Of a stretch of DNA of 64,000 nucleotides, positions 17,709 through 26,582 are shown piece after piece; position 1 is the stretch's first letter; each line of letters begins with the position of its first letter. The notes under the pieces are model-generated. The model did not search any database and was not told where the DNA came from. It saw only the letters and a list, made by a program, of their open reading frames with translations. The stretch spans positions 186,001 to 250,000 of the forward strand of contig NZ_LMVL02000001.1 in NCBI RefSeq assembly GCF_001541345.2, given 5' to 3'. Made by a program: the position numbers and the translations under genes. Source of the stretch: Gillisella vitis. GTDB lineage: Bacteria; Pseudomonadota; Alphaproteobacteria; Rhizobiales; Rhizobiaceae.

Positions 17709-19106
17709 ATGGCATCTTATTCGATCATCCTTGGGCGGCAACGCCATGTATTTGACGATCTGAAAAGCCTGATGGCCTGTGCTTCCCCACCGAAGTCCGG
17801 GGATCAATTGGCCGGGATTGCCGCAAGCAGCAATGAGCGCCGGGTCGCGGCCCGCTATGTGCTTGCCGATCTTCCGTTGAAGACTTTTCTTCAGGATATG
17901 CTCATTCCCTATGAGATCGATGAGGTTACCCGGCTGATCGTCGATAGCCATGACGTTGCGGCGTTTGCGCCTGTCTCCCATATGACTGTTGGTCAATTTC
18001 GCGACTGGCTGCTGTCTTATGAGGCAACGAGCGAGGTTCTGGCGGCGCTTGCCCCCGGTCTGACACCGGAAATGGTCGCGGCTGTTTCCAAGCTGATGCG
18101 CAATCATGATCTGATTACGGTTGCGGCGAAATGCAGCGTTATCACCGCGTTTCGCTCGACAATCGGGCTTTCTGGCCGACTTTCCAGCCGCTTGCAGCCC
18201 AACCATCCGACCGACGATCCTGAAGGGGTAGCTGGCTCGACCTTGGACGGCTTGCTCTATGGCGTTGGTGATGCGGTGATCGGCATCAATCCGGCCAGTG
18301 ATAATCTCGAAGCCTGTACAAGGTTGATGCATCTGTTCGACAAACTCAGGGAGCGCTTCGAAATACCGACACAGTCCTGTGTCCTGACGCATGTAACAAC
18401 CTCGATCCAGGCGATCGAGGCAGGTGCCCCGCTCGATCTCGTCTTTCAGTCCGTGGCAGGGACACAGGCCGCCAATCAGGGGTTTGGTGTCGATCTCGCG
18501 GTTTTACGTGAGGGACGCGAGGCAGCATTGTCGTTGAAACGGGGCACCGTTGGCGACAATGTCATGTATCTGGAGACCGGCCAGGGCAGCGCGTTGTCGG
18601 CTGATGCCCATCACGGCGTCGATGAACAGACGCTTGAAGTGCGTGCCTATGCCGTGGCGCGGGAAGTCAAGCCGCTGCTGGTCAATACGGTCGTTGGCTT
18701 CATTGGGCCGGAATATCTTTACGATGCCAAGCAGATTATCCGCGCCGGTCTGGAAGATCATTTCTGCGGTAAATTGCTGGGTGTGCCGATGGGCGTCGAT
18801 GTCTGTTATACCAACCATGCCGAAGCTGATCAGGATGACATGGACAACCTGATGGTGCTCTTGACGGTTGCTGGTGTGAATTTCCTGATTGCCGTGCCGG
18901 GTGCAGACGATGTCATGCTCAATTATCAAAGCCTATCCTATCACGATATTGTCGGTCTTCGTCACCAGTTTAACCGTCCGCCCGCGCCGGAGTTCGAAGC
19001 GTGGCTGAAGCGGATGGGGATGATCGATCGGTCCGGCCGATTGGCACCATTGCCCCAGTCCAACGCCTTTTCCCGCAACCTTCTGTCTTACAAGGCATCG
19101 GCATGA
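17709..19106 (+). CDS. eutB: Ethanolamine ammonia-lyase large subunit
   Basis: A 465-residue catalytic subunit that, with EutC and adenosylcobalamin, converts ethanolamine to acetaldehyde and ammonia. Family blocks are visible: DDPEGVAGSTLDGLLYGVGD, the substrate-binding stretch NPASDNLEACTRLMHLFD, and the C-terminal GADDVMLNYQSLSYHD. I used the ATG at 17709 (MASYSIILGRQ). It overlaps eutC by four bases. No microcompartment, EutA reactivase or ethanolamine permease gene is adjacent, so this is the compact eutBC form seen in many Proteobacteria. Cofactor could come from the cobalamin importer at 36640-39450. Confidence 0.97.
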   Translation: MASYSIILGRQRHVFDDLKSLMACASPPKSGDQLAGIAASSNERRVAARYVLADLPLKTFLQDMLIPYEIDEVTRLIVDSHDVAAFAPVSHMTVGQFRDWLLSYEATSEVLAALAPGLTPEMVAAVSKLMRNHDLITVAAKCSVITAFRSTIGLSGRLSSRLQPNHPTDDPEGVAGSTLDGLLYGVGDAVIGINPASDNLEACTRLMHLFDKLRERFEIPTQSCVLTHVTTSIQAIEAGAPLDLVFQSVAGTQAANQGFGVDLAVLREGREAALSLKRGTVGDNVMYLETGQGSALSADAHHGVDEQTLEVRAYAVAREVKPLLVNTVVGFIGPEYLYDAKQIIRAGLEDHFCGKLLGVPMGVDVCYTNHAEADQDDMDNLMVLLTVAGVNFLIAVPGADDVMLNYQSLSYHDIVGLRHQFNRPPAPEFEAWLKRMGMIDRSGRLAPLPQSNAFSRNLLSYKASA

Positions 19107-19858
19107 GCAATCCCGTCGATTTTGACCCCTTTGCAAGGTTTCGCAGCGCCACTCGGGCGCGCATCGGACTTGGCCGGGCAGGCGATGCGATGCCAACGCA
19201 GGCCGTGCTCGAGTTTCAATTGGCCCATGCCAAGGCGCGGGATGCCGTGCATGGGGAGGTGGATTTCGAAAAACTCGCCGCCGCGCTTGCTCCGATTGAA
19301 ACTGTGCTGGTCCACTCACTGGCAAAAGATCGAGCGACCTACCTCACCCGCCCCGACCTTGGACGGATGCCGGATCGCCATGACCTTCCGGCACCGGGCA
19401 AGACCTACGAAATCGCCTTCATCATCGCCGATGGCCTTTCAGCAGCGGCGGTTGAGCGCCATGCCGTTCCCGTTTATCAGGCGGCGGTGCGCCGGCTCGG
19501 CGGTTTCTCAGTTGCGCCGGTCGTGCTTGGAAAACAAGCTCGTGTCGCTTTTGGTGATGAAGCCGCGGCGGCTTTCGGCGCGCAAGTGGCTATTGTCCTG
19601 ATTGGAGAGCGGCCCGGGCTTAGCGTTCCCGATAGTCTTGGCGCCTATATTACGTTCGCGCCGCGTAAAGGACGTCGGGATAGTGAGCGCAACTGCATTT
19701 CCAATATTCATGACGACGGATTGTCTTACGAATCGGCGGCGGAAAAGATTTCCTGGCTGGTGAAGGAGGCCTTAAGGTTGAAACTCTCAGGTGTCGACCT
19801 GAAGGAAAATGCGGTAGATGGACTCTCACTCCCGCACAACGTGAAATCGTTGACCTAA
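19103..19858 (+). CDS. eutC: Ethanolamine ammonia-lyase small subunit
   Basis: A 251-residue small subunit that shares cobalamin binding with EutB. Recognised from RSATRARIGLGRAGDAMPT at the N terminus, the LEFQLAHAKARDAVH helix, the GERPGLSVPDSLGAYITFAP block and the NCISNIHDDGLSY block near the C terminus. The ATG overlaps the eutB stop (ATGA), so the pair is translationally coupled. It is the last gene before the repABC operon, 288 bases upstream of repA. Length is slightly short but within the range for non-enteric members. Confidence 0.97.
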   Translation: MSNPVDFDPFARFRSATRARIGLGRAGDAMPTQAVLEFQLAHAKARDAVHGEVDFEKLAAALAPIETVLVHSLAKDRATYLTRPDLGRMPDRHDLPAPGKTYEIAFIIADGLSAAAVERHAVPVYQAAVRRLGGFSVAPVVLGKQARVAFGDEAAAAFGAQVAIVLIGERPGLSVPDSLGAYITFAPRKGRRDSERNCISNIHDDGLSYESAAEKISWLVKEALRLKLSGVDLKENAVDGLSLPHNVKSLT

Positions 19859-19862
19859 GTAA

Positions 19863-20146
19863 CTGTTATCACATAACTTTAATCTCTGGACGATTTGATC
19901 GGCTGAAGCTTTTTATCAGCTTCCGGCGCTGACTTGACGCGACTCGCTGCATGCGGCACATTTACGATGAAACGTTCGATATGTCTGCTGTTGCCGTAAC
20001 AAGCTGTGTATGCTGTTAGTTTTCCGCTGGTGCGTATATCATTCCAGAAGAGAATCAGTCAGTTTGCGCGGTAACGAAAGTTTAGGCGTATGCAAGCGTG
20101 GAATGGTCGAAGCGTTCGAAGCTAAGGCAGGCGCTTTATCGGGAGA
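19863..20146. promoter_or_regulatory. Intergenic region upstream of repA
   Basis: This 284-base gap must hold the repABC promoter and the RepA/RepB operator. I see a short inverted repeat GTTAT-CAC-ATAAC (19865-19877) just after eutC. No exact match to the repABC parS consensus GTTNNCNGCNNNNAAC is visible here. A confident -35/-10 pair could not be picked by eye. Confidence 0.45.
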
Positions 20147-21409
20147 ATGATCATGGCGGTTGCGTCCAGCACGGCGACTGAACAACAGGAGACGAATTTG
20201 CGCCCCGCCGATGAGACCATTGCCGAAGACGCGCGCGCCCTTTCAGCCCAGCTGAAGGCCATGCGGGAGCGGTTGTTTGCGCCAGCGTCGCGCAAAACCC
20301 TGCGGACGTTCACATCTGGAGAGGCGGCACGTCTCGTAGGGGTCTCGGACGGCTATTTGCGGCAATTGTCGCTTGCCGGTGAAGGTCCTGCTCCGGTCGT
20401 TGGGGCAGGGGGGCGCCGCTACTATTCGCTCTCTGATATTGACGCGCTGCGCCATTACCTGGCCGAGCAGGCGATGATAAAAGGCAATGTTTCCAAGGCC
20501 CGTTCCTATGTGAAATGGCGTGATGCCGAACGTGGCGAGCATTTGCAGATCATTTCGGTGACAAATTTCAAGGGTGGCTCCGGTAAAACCACCTCGGCCG
20601 TTCATCTTGCGCAATATCTGGCCATGACCGGACACCGGGTTCTGGCGGTCGATCTCGATCCGCAGGCATCGCTGTCCGCATTGTTCGGTTATCAGCCGGA
20701 ACTCGATCTGGTCGGCAATGACACGATTTATGGCGCCATCCGCTATGATGATGAAGTCAGGCCGTTGCGGGAGATCATCCGCAAGACCTATTTTCACAAT
20801 CTCGATTTGCTGCCCGGAAATCTGGAGTTGCAGGAATTTGAGCATGTGACGCCGCGTGCCTTGGCGGAACGAAAGACGGGCGATGCCAAGAGCCTGTTTT
20901 TTGCCCGAGTGCAGAATGCCTTGCACAGTGTGGCGGATGACTATGATGTCGTGGTCATCGACTGCCCGCCGCAGCTTGGATATCTGACCTTGTCGGCGCT
21001 TTGCGCATCGACATCGGTGATTGTCACCGTGCATCCACAGATGCTGGACGTGGCATCCATGAGCCAGTTCCTGTTCATGACATCCGATCTTCTCGGTGTC
21101 GTGCGCGAAGCAGGCGGCACACTGAATTTCGACTTTCTGCGCTATCTCGTCACCCGGTTTGAGCCGAATGATGGTCCTCAGGCGCAAATTGTCGGTTTTC
21201 TGCGGTCGTTGTTCGGGGAACGAGTGCTGACCTCCCCGATGGTCAAATCCACGGCGATTTCCGATGCCGGATTGACCAAACAGACGCTTTACGAAGTCGG
21301 CCGCGAAAATTTCAGCCGAGGCACTTACGACCGGGCGATTGAAGCGCTGGAATCGGTAAATGCCGAAATCGAACAGTTGATCCACACGGCGTGGGGACGC
21401 AAAGAATGA
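20147..21409 (+). CDS. repA: Plasmid partition ATPase RepA
   Basis: A 420-residue ParA-type Walker ATPase and autorepressor of repABC replicons. Residues about 50-110 form an N-terminal helix-turn-helix (SGEAARLVGVSDGYLRQLSL). The deviant Walker A motif KGGSGKTT is at about 142-149, Walker B-like motifs follow (VVVIDCPPQLGYLTLSAL), and VHPQMLDVASMSQFL matches RepA proteins. It moves RepB-bound centromeres apart and represses the operon. Start could be ATG 20147 or ATG 20153. It overlaps repB by four bases. Confidence 0.97.
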   Translation: MIMAVASSTATEQQETNLRPADETIAEDARALSAQLKAMRERLFAPASRKTLRTFTSGEAARLVGVSDGYLRQLSLAGEGPAPVVGAGGRRYYSLSDIDALRHYLAEQAMIKGNVSKARSYVKWRDAERGEHLQIISVTNFKGGSGKTTSAVHLAQYLAMTGHRVLAVDLDPQASLSALFGYQPELDLVGNDTIYGAIRYDDEVRPLREIIRKTYFHNLDLLPGNLELQEFEHVTPRALAERKTGDAKSLFFARVQNALHSVADDYDVVVIDCPPQLGYLTLSALCASTSVIVTVHPQMLDVASMSQFLFMTSDLLGVVREAGGTLNFDFLRYLVTRFEPNDGPQAQIVGFLRSLFGERVLTSPMVKSTAISDAGLTKQTLYEVGRENFSRGTYDRAIEALESVNAEIEQLIHTAWGRKE

Positions 21410-22488
21410 TTGGAAAAAACCGAAAAAGCGAGTTGCGCGCGCTGTTTTCCGATCCAGGATCGGGGGCACGTCCAGATACTGCGGAACCCTCTGTTCCGCA
21501 ACCAACGGTGCCCGGCGAACCGCGTAGCGCAGACACTGTTGAAGAACAGCCCCCCGCAGCGCCCGTGGCGCGTGCAGCCTCCGGGGCGATAAAGGCAATG
21601 GGATTGACCTTGTCCTCTATCACCAGAGAGGCGGAAGAAGCACGTGCTTTGCGACAGGCGATTGACGAGGGCGAAAGGGTCATTTCCCTTGCGACGGATA
21701 AGATCGATGCGTCCTTCGTTTCAGATCGTTTGAGTGATGAGGAACGAGACGATCCAGATTTCGTTGCGCTGGTTGCCAGCATACGCGAGAGTGGCCAGCA
21801 GGTTCCGATCCTCGTGCGTCGGCATCCTGTTGACGCCGACCGCTATCAGGTTGCCTATGGTCACCGACGTTTAAGTGCGGCCAAGCGTCTTGGCATTGCC
21901 GTCAAGGCGCTTATCCGGCCTTTGAGCGACGACGAGCTTGTGCTGGCGCAAGGCAAGGAAAATGCCGAGCGACGCAATCTCACTTTCATCGAGCGTGCCT
22001 TGTTTGCCAAGGCATTGGCCGATCGTGGGTTTGATCGAAAAGTCATCGGCGAGGCGCTTTCGGTGCAAAAAAGTGAGTTGTCGCGGCTTATTCAGGTCGC
22101 AGAAAGCGTGCCTGAGCGCTTTGCCCGTGCAGTCGGCCCAGCGCCGAAGGCGGGGCGCGAGAGGTGGATGGCACTTGGCCAATTGCTTTCGAGCGAGCAG
22201 GGACAGGGGAAAGCGGCTGGATTGGTGTCGACAGACGGATTTCGGATCGCCGCCACAGATGAACGGTTTCAAAAACTATTCGATACGCTGTCCGGCAAGG
22301 CTCCTGTGGAGCGTCCGGAACCGGAGGATGTCAGGGGTCCAGACGGCCGTGTCTTCGCCCGTATCGGACGACAGGGGCGGCGGCTGAAGATTGAATTTCT
22401 TGCGGAAGCCAATCCGGGGTTTGTCGATCAGTTCGAAACGCGTCTGGCGGCTGCTTATGCGGCTTATTTGGACGGCGAACACGACTGA
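21406..22488 (+). CDS. repB: Plasmid partition protein RepB (ParB family)
   Basis: A 360-residue ParB-type centromere-binding protein. The N-terminal tail of about 100 residues interacts with RepA. The ParB/Srx nuclease-like domain follows (SGQQVPILVRRHPVDADRYQ, YGHRRLSAAKRLG, GKENAERRNLTFIERA), then a helix-turn-helix (IGEALSVQKSELSRLIQVA) that reads parS, and a C-terminal dimerisation region. The start at 21406 overlaps the repA stop (ATGA). RepB proteins generally bind the 16-bp palindrome GTTNNCNGCNNNNAAC; two perfect copies are at 57111 and 57144. Confidence 0.97.
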   Translation: MIGKNRKSELRALFSDPGSGARPDTAEPSVPQPTVPGEPRSADTVEEQPPAAPVARAASGAIKAMGLTLSSITREAEEARALRQAIDEGERVISLATDKIDASFVSDRLSDEERDDPDFVALVASIRESGQQVPILVRRHPVDADRYQVAYGHRRLSAAKRLGIAVKALIRPLSDDELVLAQGKENAERRNLTFIERALFAKALADRGFDRKVIGEALSVQKSELSRLIQVAESVPERFARAVGPAPKAGRERWMALGQLLSSEQGQGKAAGLVSTDGFRIAATDERFQKLFDTLSGKAPVERPEPEDVRGPDGRVFARIGRQGRRLKIEFLAEANPGFVDQFETRLAAAYAAYLDGEHD

Positions 22489-23430
22489 AATGGGTTTGCA
22501 TCCGGCTCTTGCTGGATGCTGTAGACCTGCATTTTGCAGGACTATTGCATGCCGCTTAATCCCAAGGGATTTTAAGAGGACACTACGCAGAGATTACAAC
22601 GAGTTATGGCGCGTTGTGTTTTATCGAACGCAAGACGCCGTAAAGTGCAACGAGAAGGAAGCAATACGAGACAAGAAAAAAGGCCCCAAAACGTCACCAT
22701 TTCGGAAGCCCTCTTCTATGTAGCAATGCAAGAGAATCACTTCTGGCCATAAAAGTCAAGACATGACCGCATATTCGTGGGTCATGATGTATCTTTTGCG
22801 TCTTGATTTTACGGCGCTGGCCGCAGCGCCAGGTCATAATGGTGCTTAGACAAAATGATGGAATGGTATCGACCACAATGCGGCGGTGCTTACGGCGTCG
22901 TGCGTTTTATCAAATGCGCATAAGACGTTGTTATCTTTAGATCTGCTGCACAATTTCTCTTTAGGTCGGGTCCGATTTAGGGAGTTATGCAATAGATCGA
23001 CCGTTGCGTAATATGCTGAATTCCTCGGATTTCAGATTGGAGACGTGTGGGTTTCTATAAGAGATAAGATTGGCCTTACGTGGCGCCTAGCGCAGGAAAC
23101 GGTCAATTTTGCTTATACGCCCGTTCGTTGTCGATACTTTGGTGAGTTCACTTGTCTTGGATCATTCAGATACCAAGCGATGAGTTCATGCGCCAACGGC
23201 ATTCCTGTGTTTTATCAATCAGATGCCGTATCACGTTAACCTGCTGCGAAATCGTTTCCGGACTTGTGTTCCAAGTTAGGAATTGCGCGGTCGATTGATG
23301 GATTGCCGGAAAAAGGAATGGACTTAAAGCCATTCTATTCCTGGGATCGTTCACCGTCCTGGCGGGTTGATTGAGTTTCAGTGTTTGTCATTTGGGCCTG
23401 CTTGTCTCCTTGTAGAGGGGACGCGACATT
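22489..23430. other. Unusually long repB-repC intergenic region
   Basis: This 942-base spacer is several times longer than the roughly 150 bases usual in repABC operons. It starts with the conserved antisense-RNA block (about 22676-22760). Beyond that are two strong stems: CATGACC (22762-22768) with GGTCATG (22780-22786), and GGCGCTG (22813-22819) with CAGCGCC (22824-22830). A related pair of segments occurs at 22618-22637 and 22904-22927 (GTTTTATC...AAGACG). From about 22930 to 23430 I see no recognisable gene or element, only short frames without family similarity. Confidence 0.7.
22676..22724 (-). ncRNA. repABC antisense RNA (ctRNA)
   Basis: The block here (on the plus strand GGAAGCCCTCTTC, then GCAAGAGAATCACTT) is the conserved core of the countertranscribed RNA that represses repC in repABC replicons. 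On the minus strand a TTGACT -35 (22754-22759) and a weak -10 TTCTCT (22731-22736) are spaced by 17 bases. A GC-rich stem follows (GGCTTCC against GGGGCC with wobble pairs) and then six T residues at 22676-22681, a Rho-independent terminator. Predicted RNA is about 50 nt. It would base-pair with the repC leader and reduce RepC synthesis, setting copy number and incompatibility. Confidence 0.8.
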
Positions 23431-24648
23431 ATGGAACGAGCTGCAACAACGCCCTTTGGCGGCGGACGGATGTCTGGTCGCGTCCTAGCGCGACAAGCAC
23501 GCATTGGCGAACGCCAAGCGGAACTGCGGCAAAGCGAAGGCACAAACTCTTCTGGTCGCGCTGACAAATGGCAGTTGCTTCGCGCCTTAACGGAGGCGCG
23601 TGCTGTCTATGGTCTGGGTGACCGGACGATTTGCCTGCTTGAAGCGCTTGTCAGTTTCACCACCGAGCGCGAACTGGATGGCCGGGAACCGGTTATCGTC
23701 TTTCCATCCAACCGGGAGCTGGCTTTTCGCGCAAGAGGAATGGCGCCAGCGACCATACGCAGGCACCTGGCCTGCCTTGTCGACGCAGGCATGATATTTC
23801 GGCGCGATAGCGCCAATGGCAAGCGTTATTGCCGCAGAGACGAAACTGGAGAAGTCGAAGATGCATTCGGCTTCGATCTAGCACCGTTTGTGCTGAAAGC
23901 AGACGAAATCTACAGCGCAGCCGAAAGCGCGCGTGCTGAAGCCAAGCGTTTCCGGGCCTTGCGAGGGGAAGTTACCGTTCTATCCCGTGACATTTCCAAA
24001 ATAATTACTCTCGCGCTTGAAGAGGGGCGAGCAGGGAAATGGGAAAGTTATTTGCTTCGCTACCAGACTTTTTGCAAAACACGCATAAGAATGAAATTCA
24101 GCAGCGATATGCAAACATTGGCGCAAGAGCTGCGTGAACTGCTGTCACAGGTGGAAAACGATTATCTTTCAAGCCTTTCTGAAGAAGAAATGAGCGGCAA
24201 TGAACGTCAATATGAGCGCCATCAACAGAATTCAAAATCAAAACTACAATTTGATAAAAACGGCTATGAACATAATACAGCGGAGTCGGCATCACCTCCC
24301 CTCGATCAGCGCAGATTGGCTGTAAGCCTGAAAAGGTTGAAAACGCTTTGCCCGCAAATCAACGACTACGTCAAAGATGGGATTTCCGAATGGAACGATT
24401 TGATCAGGGCAGCTGACACTGTGCGGACGATGCTGGGCATCTCCCCTGATGCATGGTTGAAGGCTAAACAAACCATGGGTGAACAGGCCGCTGCAATTAC
24501 CGTCGCAGTTATGCTTGAGCGAGCCGAAGCAATTCGTTCCGCAGGTGGTTATCTCCGGACGTTGACCGATAAGGCTGAGCAAGGGCAGTTTAGCGTTTAT
24601 CCCATGCTTCAAGCGCTTGAGAAAAACCTGCCGCAGGGCAAATCGTAA
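23431..24648 (+). CDS. repC: Replication initiator RepC
   Basis: A 405-residue initiator of repABC replicons. The N terminus MERAATTPFGGGRMSGRVLARQ matches RepC proteins and supports this start. The DNA-binding winged-helix region spans about residues 45-170 (DRTICLLEALVSFTTERELDG, then FPSNRELAFRARGMAPATIRRHL). The origin of replication lies inside repC in this family; an AT-rich stretch at about 24210-24290 is a good candidate. Expression should be controlled by the antisense RNA and by RepA/RepB repression of the operon promoter, modified here by the long leader. Confidence 0.97.
   Translation: MERAATTPFGGGRMSGRVLARQARIGERQAELRQSEGTNSSGRADKWQLLRALTEARAVYGLGDRTICLLEALVSFTTERELDGREPVIVFPSNRELAFRARGMAPATIRRHLACLVDAGMIFRRDSANGKRYCRRDETGEVEDAFGFDLAPFVLKADEIYSAAESARAEAKRFRALRGEVTVLSRDISKIITLALEEGRAGKWESYLLRYQTFCKTRIRMKFSSDMQTLAQELRELLSQVENDYLSSLSEEEMSGNERQYERHQQNSKSKLQFDKNGYEHNTAESASPPLDQRRLAVSLKRLKTLCPQINDYVKDGISEWNDLIRAADTVRTMLGISPDAWLKAKQTMGEQAAAITVAVMLERAEAIRSAGGYLRTLTDKAEQGQFSVYPMLQALEKNLPQGKS
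24210..24290. other. Candidate replication origin (AT-rich stretch in repC)
   Basis: Within the 3' half of repC, about 80 bases are markedly richer in A and T than their surroundings. They encode a run of N, K, Q and E residues that reads as a linker between RepC domains. In studied repABC plasmids oriV maps to such an AT-rich segment in repC. This is by analogy only. Confidence 0.45.
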
Positions 24649-24927
24649 AGCTTGATGGCGTCGAAGAAATCTGAGTTGTCTGATGCGACAGGAACTTTGT
24701 TTACGTCGCATCCTTTGAAGATCGGGTTTCTTCGGCTTCTCCACTGACCCTGGAATTTCGGCCATCGAGGCGGAACAAATATCACCGCAATGCGTTAGTC
24801 TATGGCGCAAAACCTTATGGTCCTGAAGCGTAAGTAGACAACTCCGACCGTGACAACGGCCGTAACTATGCAGCAGGCAATTGGAGCGTAATTCGGGTAC
24901 GCGGTCATCCGGCTGGGATACAGAAAT

Positions 24928-26481
24928 ATGCAGGGTTTAGAGAAGGCCAGCAGCCATCACCGCATTGGATCGGATCAGGTGATCAGAGTAGGTCATAATG
25001 CCTGGAAGACGGGTGTTGCATCTAAAGCGGGATTTCTGATCGATGGTGCGCAATATTTTCGCGCACTTGCGGATTCTCTATCTCGTGCTCAGGAGCAGAT
25101 ATTCATCATCGGTTGGGACTTTAACCCTGATATCCAGCTTATACCAGAAGATCAGAGTTCTCCCACATTAGGTGAGTTCCTTATCTCGCTTGTCGAAAAC
25201 AATAGCCGTCTCTCTATTCACATTCTTGTCTGGGCGATGGGTCCTATCTATTCTGGAAAATCCCTGCGCATGCTTGGGAAAACCGAGCTGAATTCGCATC
25301 CGAGGATCGACTTGCGGCTTGATACGCGGCATGCCGTTCGAGGGTCTCATCATCAGAAAATGGTGGTGATCGATGATGCGCTGGCGTTTGTTGGCGGCAT
25401 CGATCTTACGGCCAAGCGGTGGGATACGTCCGAACACCGGGCAGATGAACCTTTACGACGCACGCCGAAAGGCGAACGGTATGAGCCGGTTCACGATGTG
25501 CAAATGGCGGTTGATGGTGAAGCGGCAGAAGTCGCGGCTGAAATCGCCAGGCGTCGGTGGTGGCAGGCGACTGGTGAGGATCTGGTGCGCCCACGCTGCT
25601 ATTTTCATTCTTTTCCGCCAGTTGCACGCTACGTGTTTAGCAATTGTGACGTTGCTTTTGCGCGGACTGAACCGGCAATTCGCAGAAGCACATCCGTTCG
25701 GGAGACGTTACAACTGACCCTTGACTGCCTGTCGCGGGCAGAGAGGCTCATATATATAGAAAGCCAATATTTTGCATCGAAAGATGTCGCCGATCTTTTG
25801 GCGTCTCGATTGAGTGAGCCGGATGGCCCTGAGGTCGTATTGATTTCGACGCTGAATTCGCATGGATTTCTCGAGAGAAAAGTACTCGGGGAAAATCGAG
25901 ACCGAATGATCCGCAAGCTTAGACAAGCTGATCGGTTTGGTCGCTTTCGTGCTTTCTATCCCGTTGTCCCAGATGAGAGCCGCGATGATAATTGCGAGGA
26001 AGTTCTGGTCCATGCCAAGTTGATTATCGTCGATGATGTTTTCATTCGCGTTGGGTCGTCGAATCTGAACCAGAGGTCGGTTGGCCTTGATACGGAACTT
26101 GATGTCGCCATCGAAATGCATAACGACAAAGAACGACAGATCTTGACCGACATGCGAAACGGCCTGCTTGGTGAGCATCTTGGTCTGCCAAGCACTGATT
26201 TGGCAAAGGCCCAGGACGAGGCCGGATCATTGGTGAGGGCCTTGGATAGGGTGAACGTTGGAGCGCGTGGGCTGCGATCTTTTCCGGTGGGTGACGAGCA
26301 TGGCAAGACAAGCTTGCATTTTGCAACAGGACTTGTTGACCCCAAAGCACCCTGGTGGCCTTTGCAGTTGGTATCTATTCCATTTTCAATGATAAAAAAA
26401 ATCAGGCGCATGGCAATGTCGAAGGCGGGGCTGAGCCGGTCCGATGGGCCGCAGCGACGGATGTCTGCCAACAACAGTTGA
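24928..26481 (+). CDS. Phospholipase D/cardiolipin synthase-family protein
   Basis: A 517-residue protein with two phospholipase D catalytic motifs: HHQKMVVIDDALAFVGGID at about residues 140-158 and HAKLIIVDDVFIRVGSSNLN at about 361-380, both with H, K and D in place. The start lies after 279 bases with no gene. There is no clear membrane anchor at the N terminus; a short hydrophobic segment (PWWPLQLVSIPFSMI) is near the C terminus. It is followed by a YbhN-type membrane protein and an endonuclease/exonuclease/phosphatase-family protein, the same partners as E. coli ClsB, so cardiolipin or phosphatidyl transfer is the likely reaction. Confidence 0.88.
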   Translation: MQGLEKASSHHRIGSDQVIRVGHNAWKTGVASKAGFLIDGAQYFRALADSLSRAQEQIFIIGWDFNPDIQLIPEDQSSPTLGEFLISLVENNSRLSIHILVWAMGPIYSGKSLRMLGKTELNSHPRIDLRLDTRHAVRGSHHQKMVVIDDALAFVGGIDLTAKRWDTSEHRADEPLRRTPKGERYEPVHDVQMAVDGEAAEVAAEIARRRWWQATGEDLVRPRCYFHSFPPVARYVFSNCDVAFARTEPAIRRSTSVRETLQLTLDCLSRAERLIYIESQYFASKDVADLLASRLSEPDGPEVVLISTLNSHGFLERKVLGENRDRMIRKLRQADRFGRFRAFYPVVPDESRDDNCEEVLVHAKLIIVDDVFIRVGSSNLNQRSVGLDTELDVAIEMHNDKERQILTDMRNGLLGEHLGLPSTDLAKAQDEAGSLVRALDRVNVGARGLRSFPVGDEHGKTSLHFATGLVDPKAPWWPLQLVSIPFSMIKKIRRMAMSKAGLSRSDGPQRRMSANNS

Positions 26482-26502
26482 ACTATATTCTGGAGCTGAC
26501 AG

Positions 26503-26539
26503 AAAGCCCTTGTGATTGATAAAGTCACAAGGGCTTTTT
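26503..26539 (+). terminator. Rho-independent terminator after the phospholipase D gene
   Basis: AAAGCCCTTGTGA (26503-26515) pairs perfectly with TCACAAGGGCTTT (26525-26537) across a nine-base loop and runs into TTTTT. It sits 22 bases after the phospholipase D stop and 43 bases before the end of the convergent YbhN-type gene. The stem starts with AAA, so it could also act weakly in the other direction. Confidence 0.9.
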
Positions 26540-26582
26540 CTATGCTGGGGTCTTATTGTTTTGAATGCTGCCTATGACATCG

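Noticed and set aside
23045..23239. 64-codon frame in the repB-repC spacer
   Set aside because: Short, no family similarity and no ribosome-binding site; not enough to call a gene.
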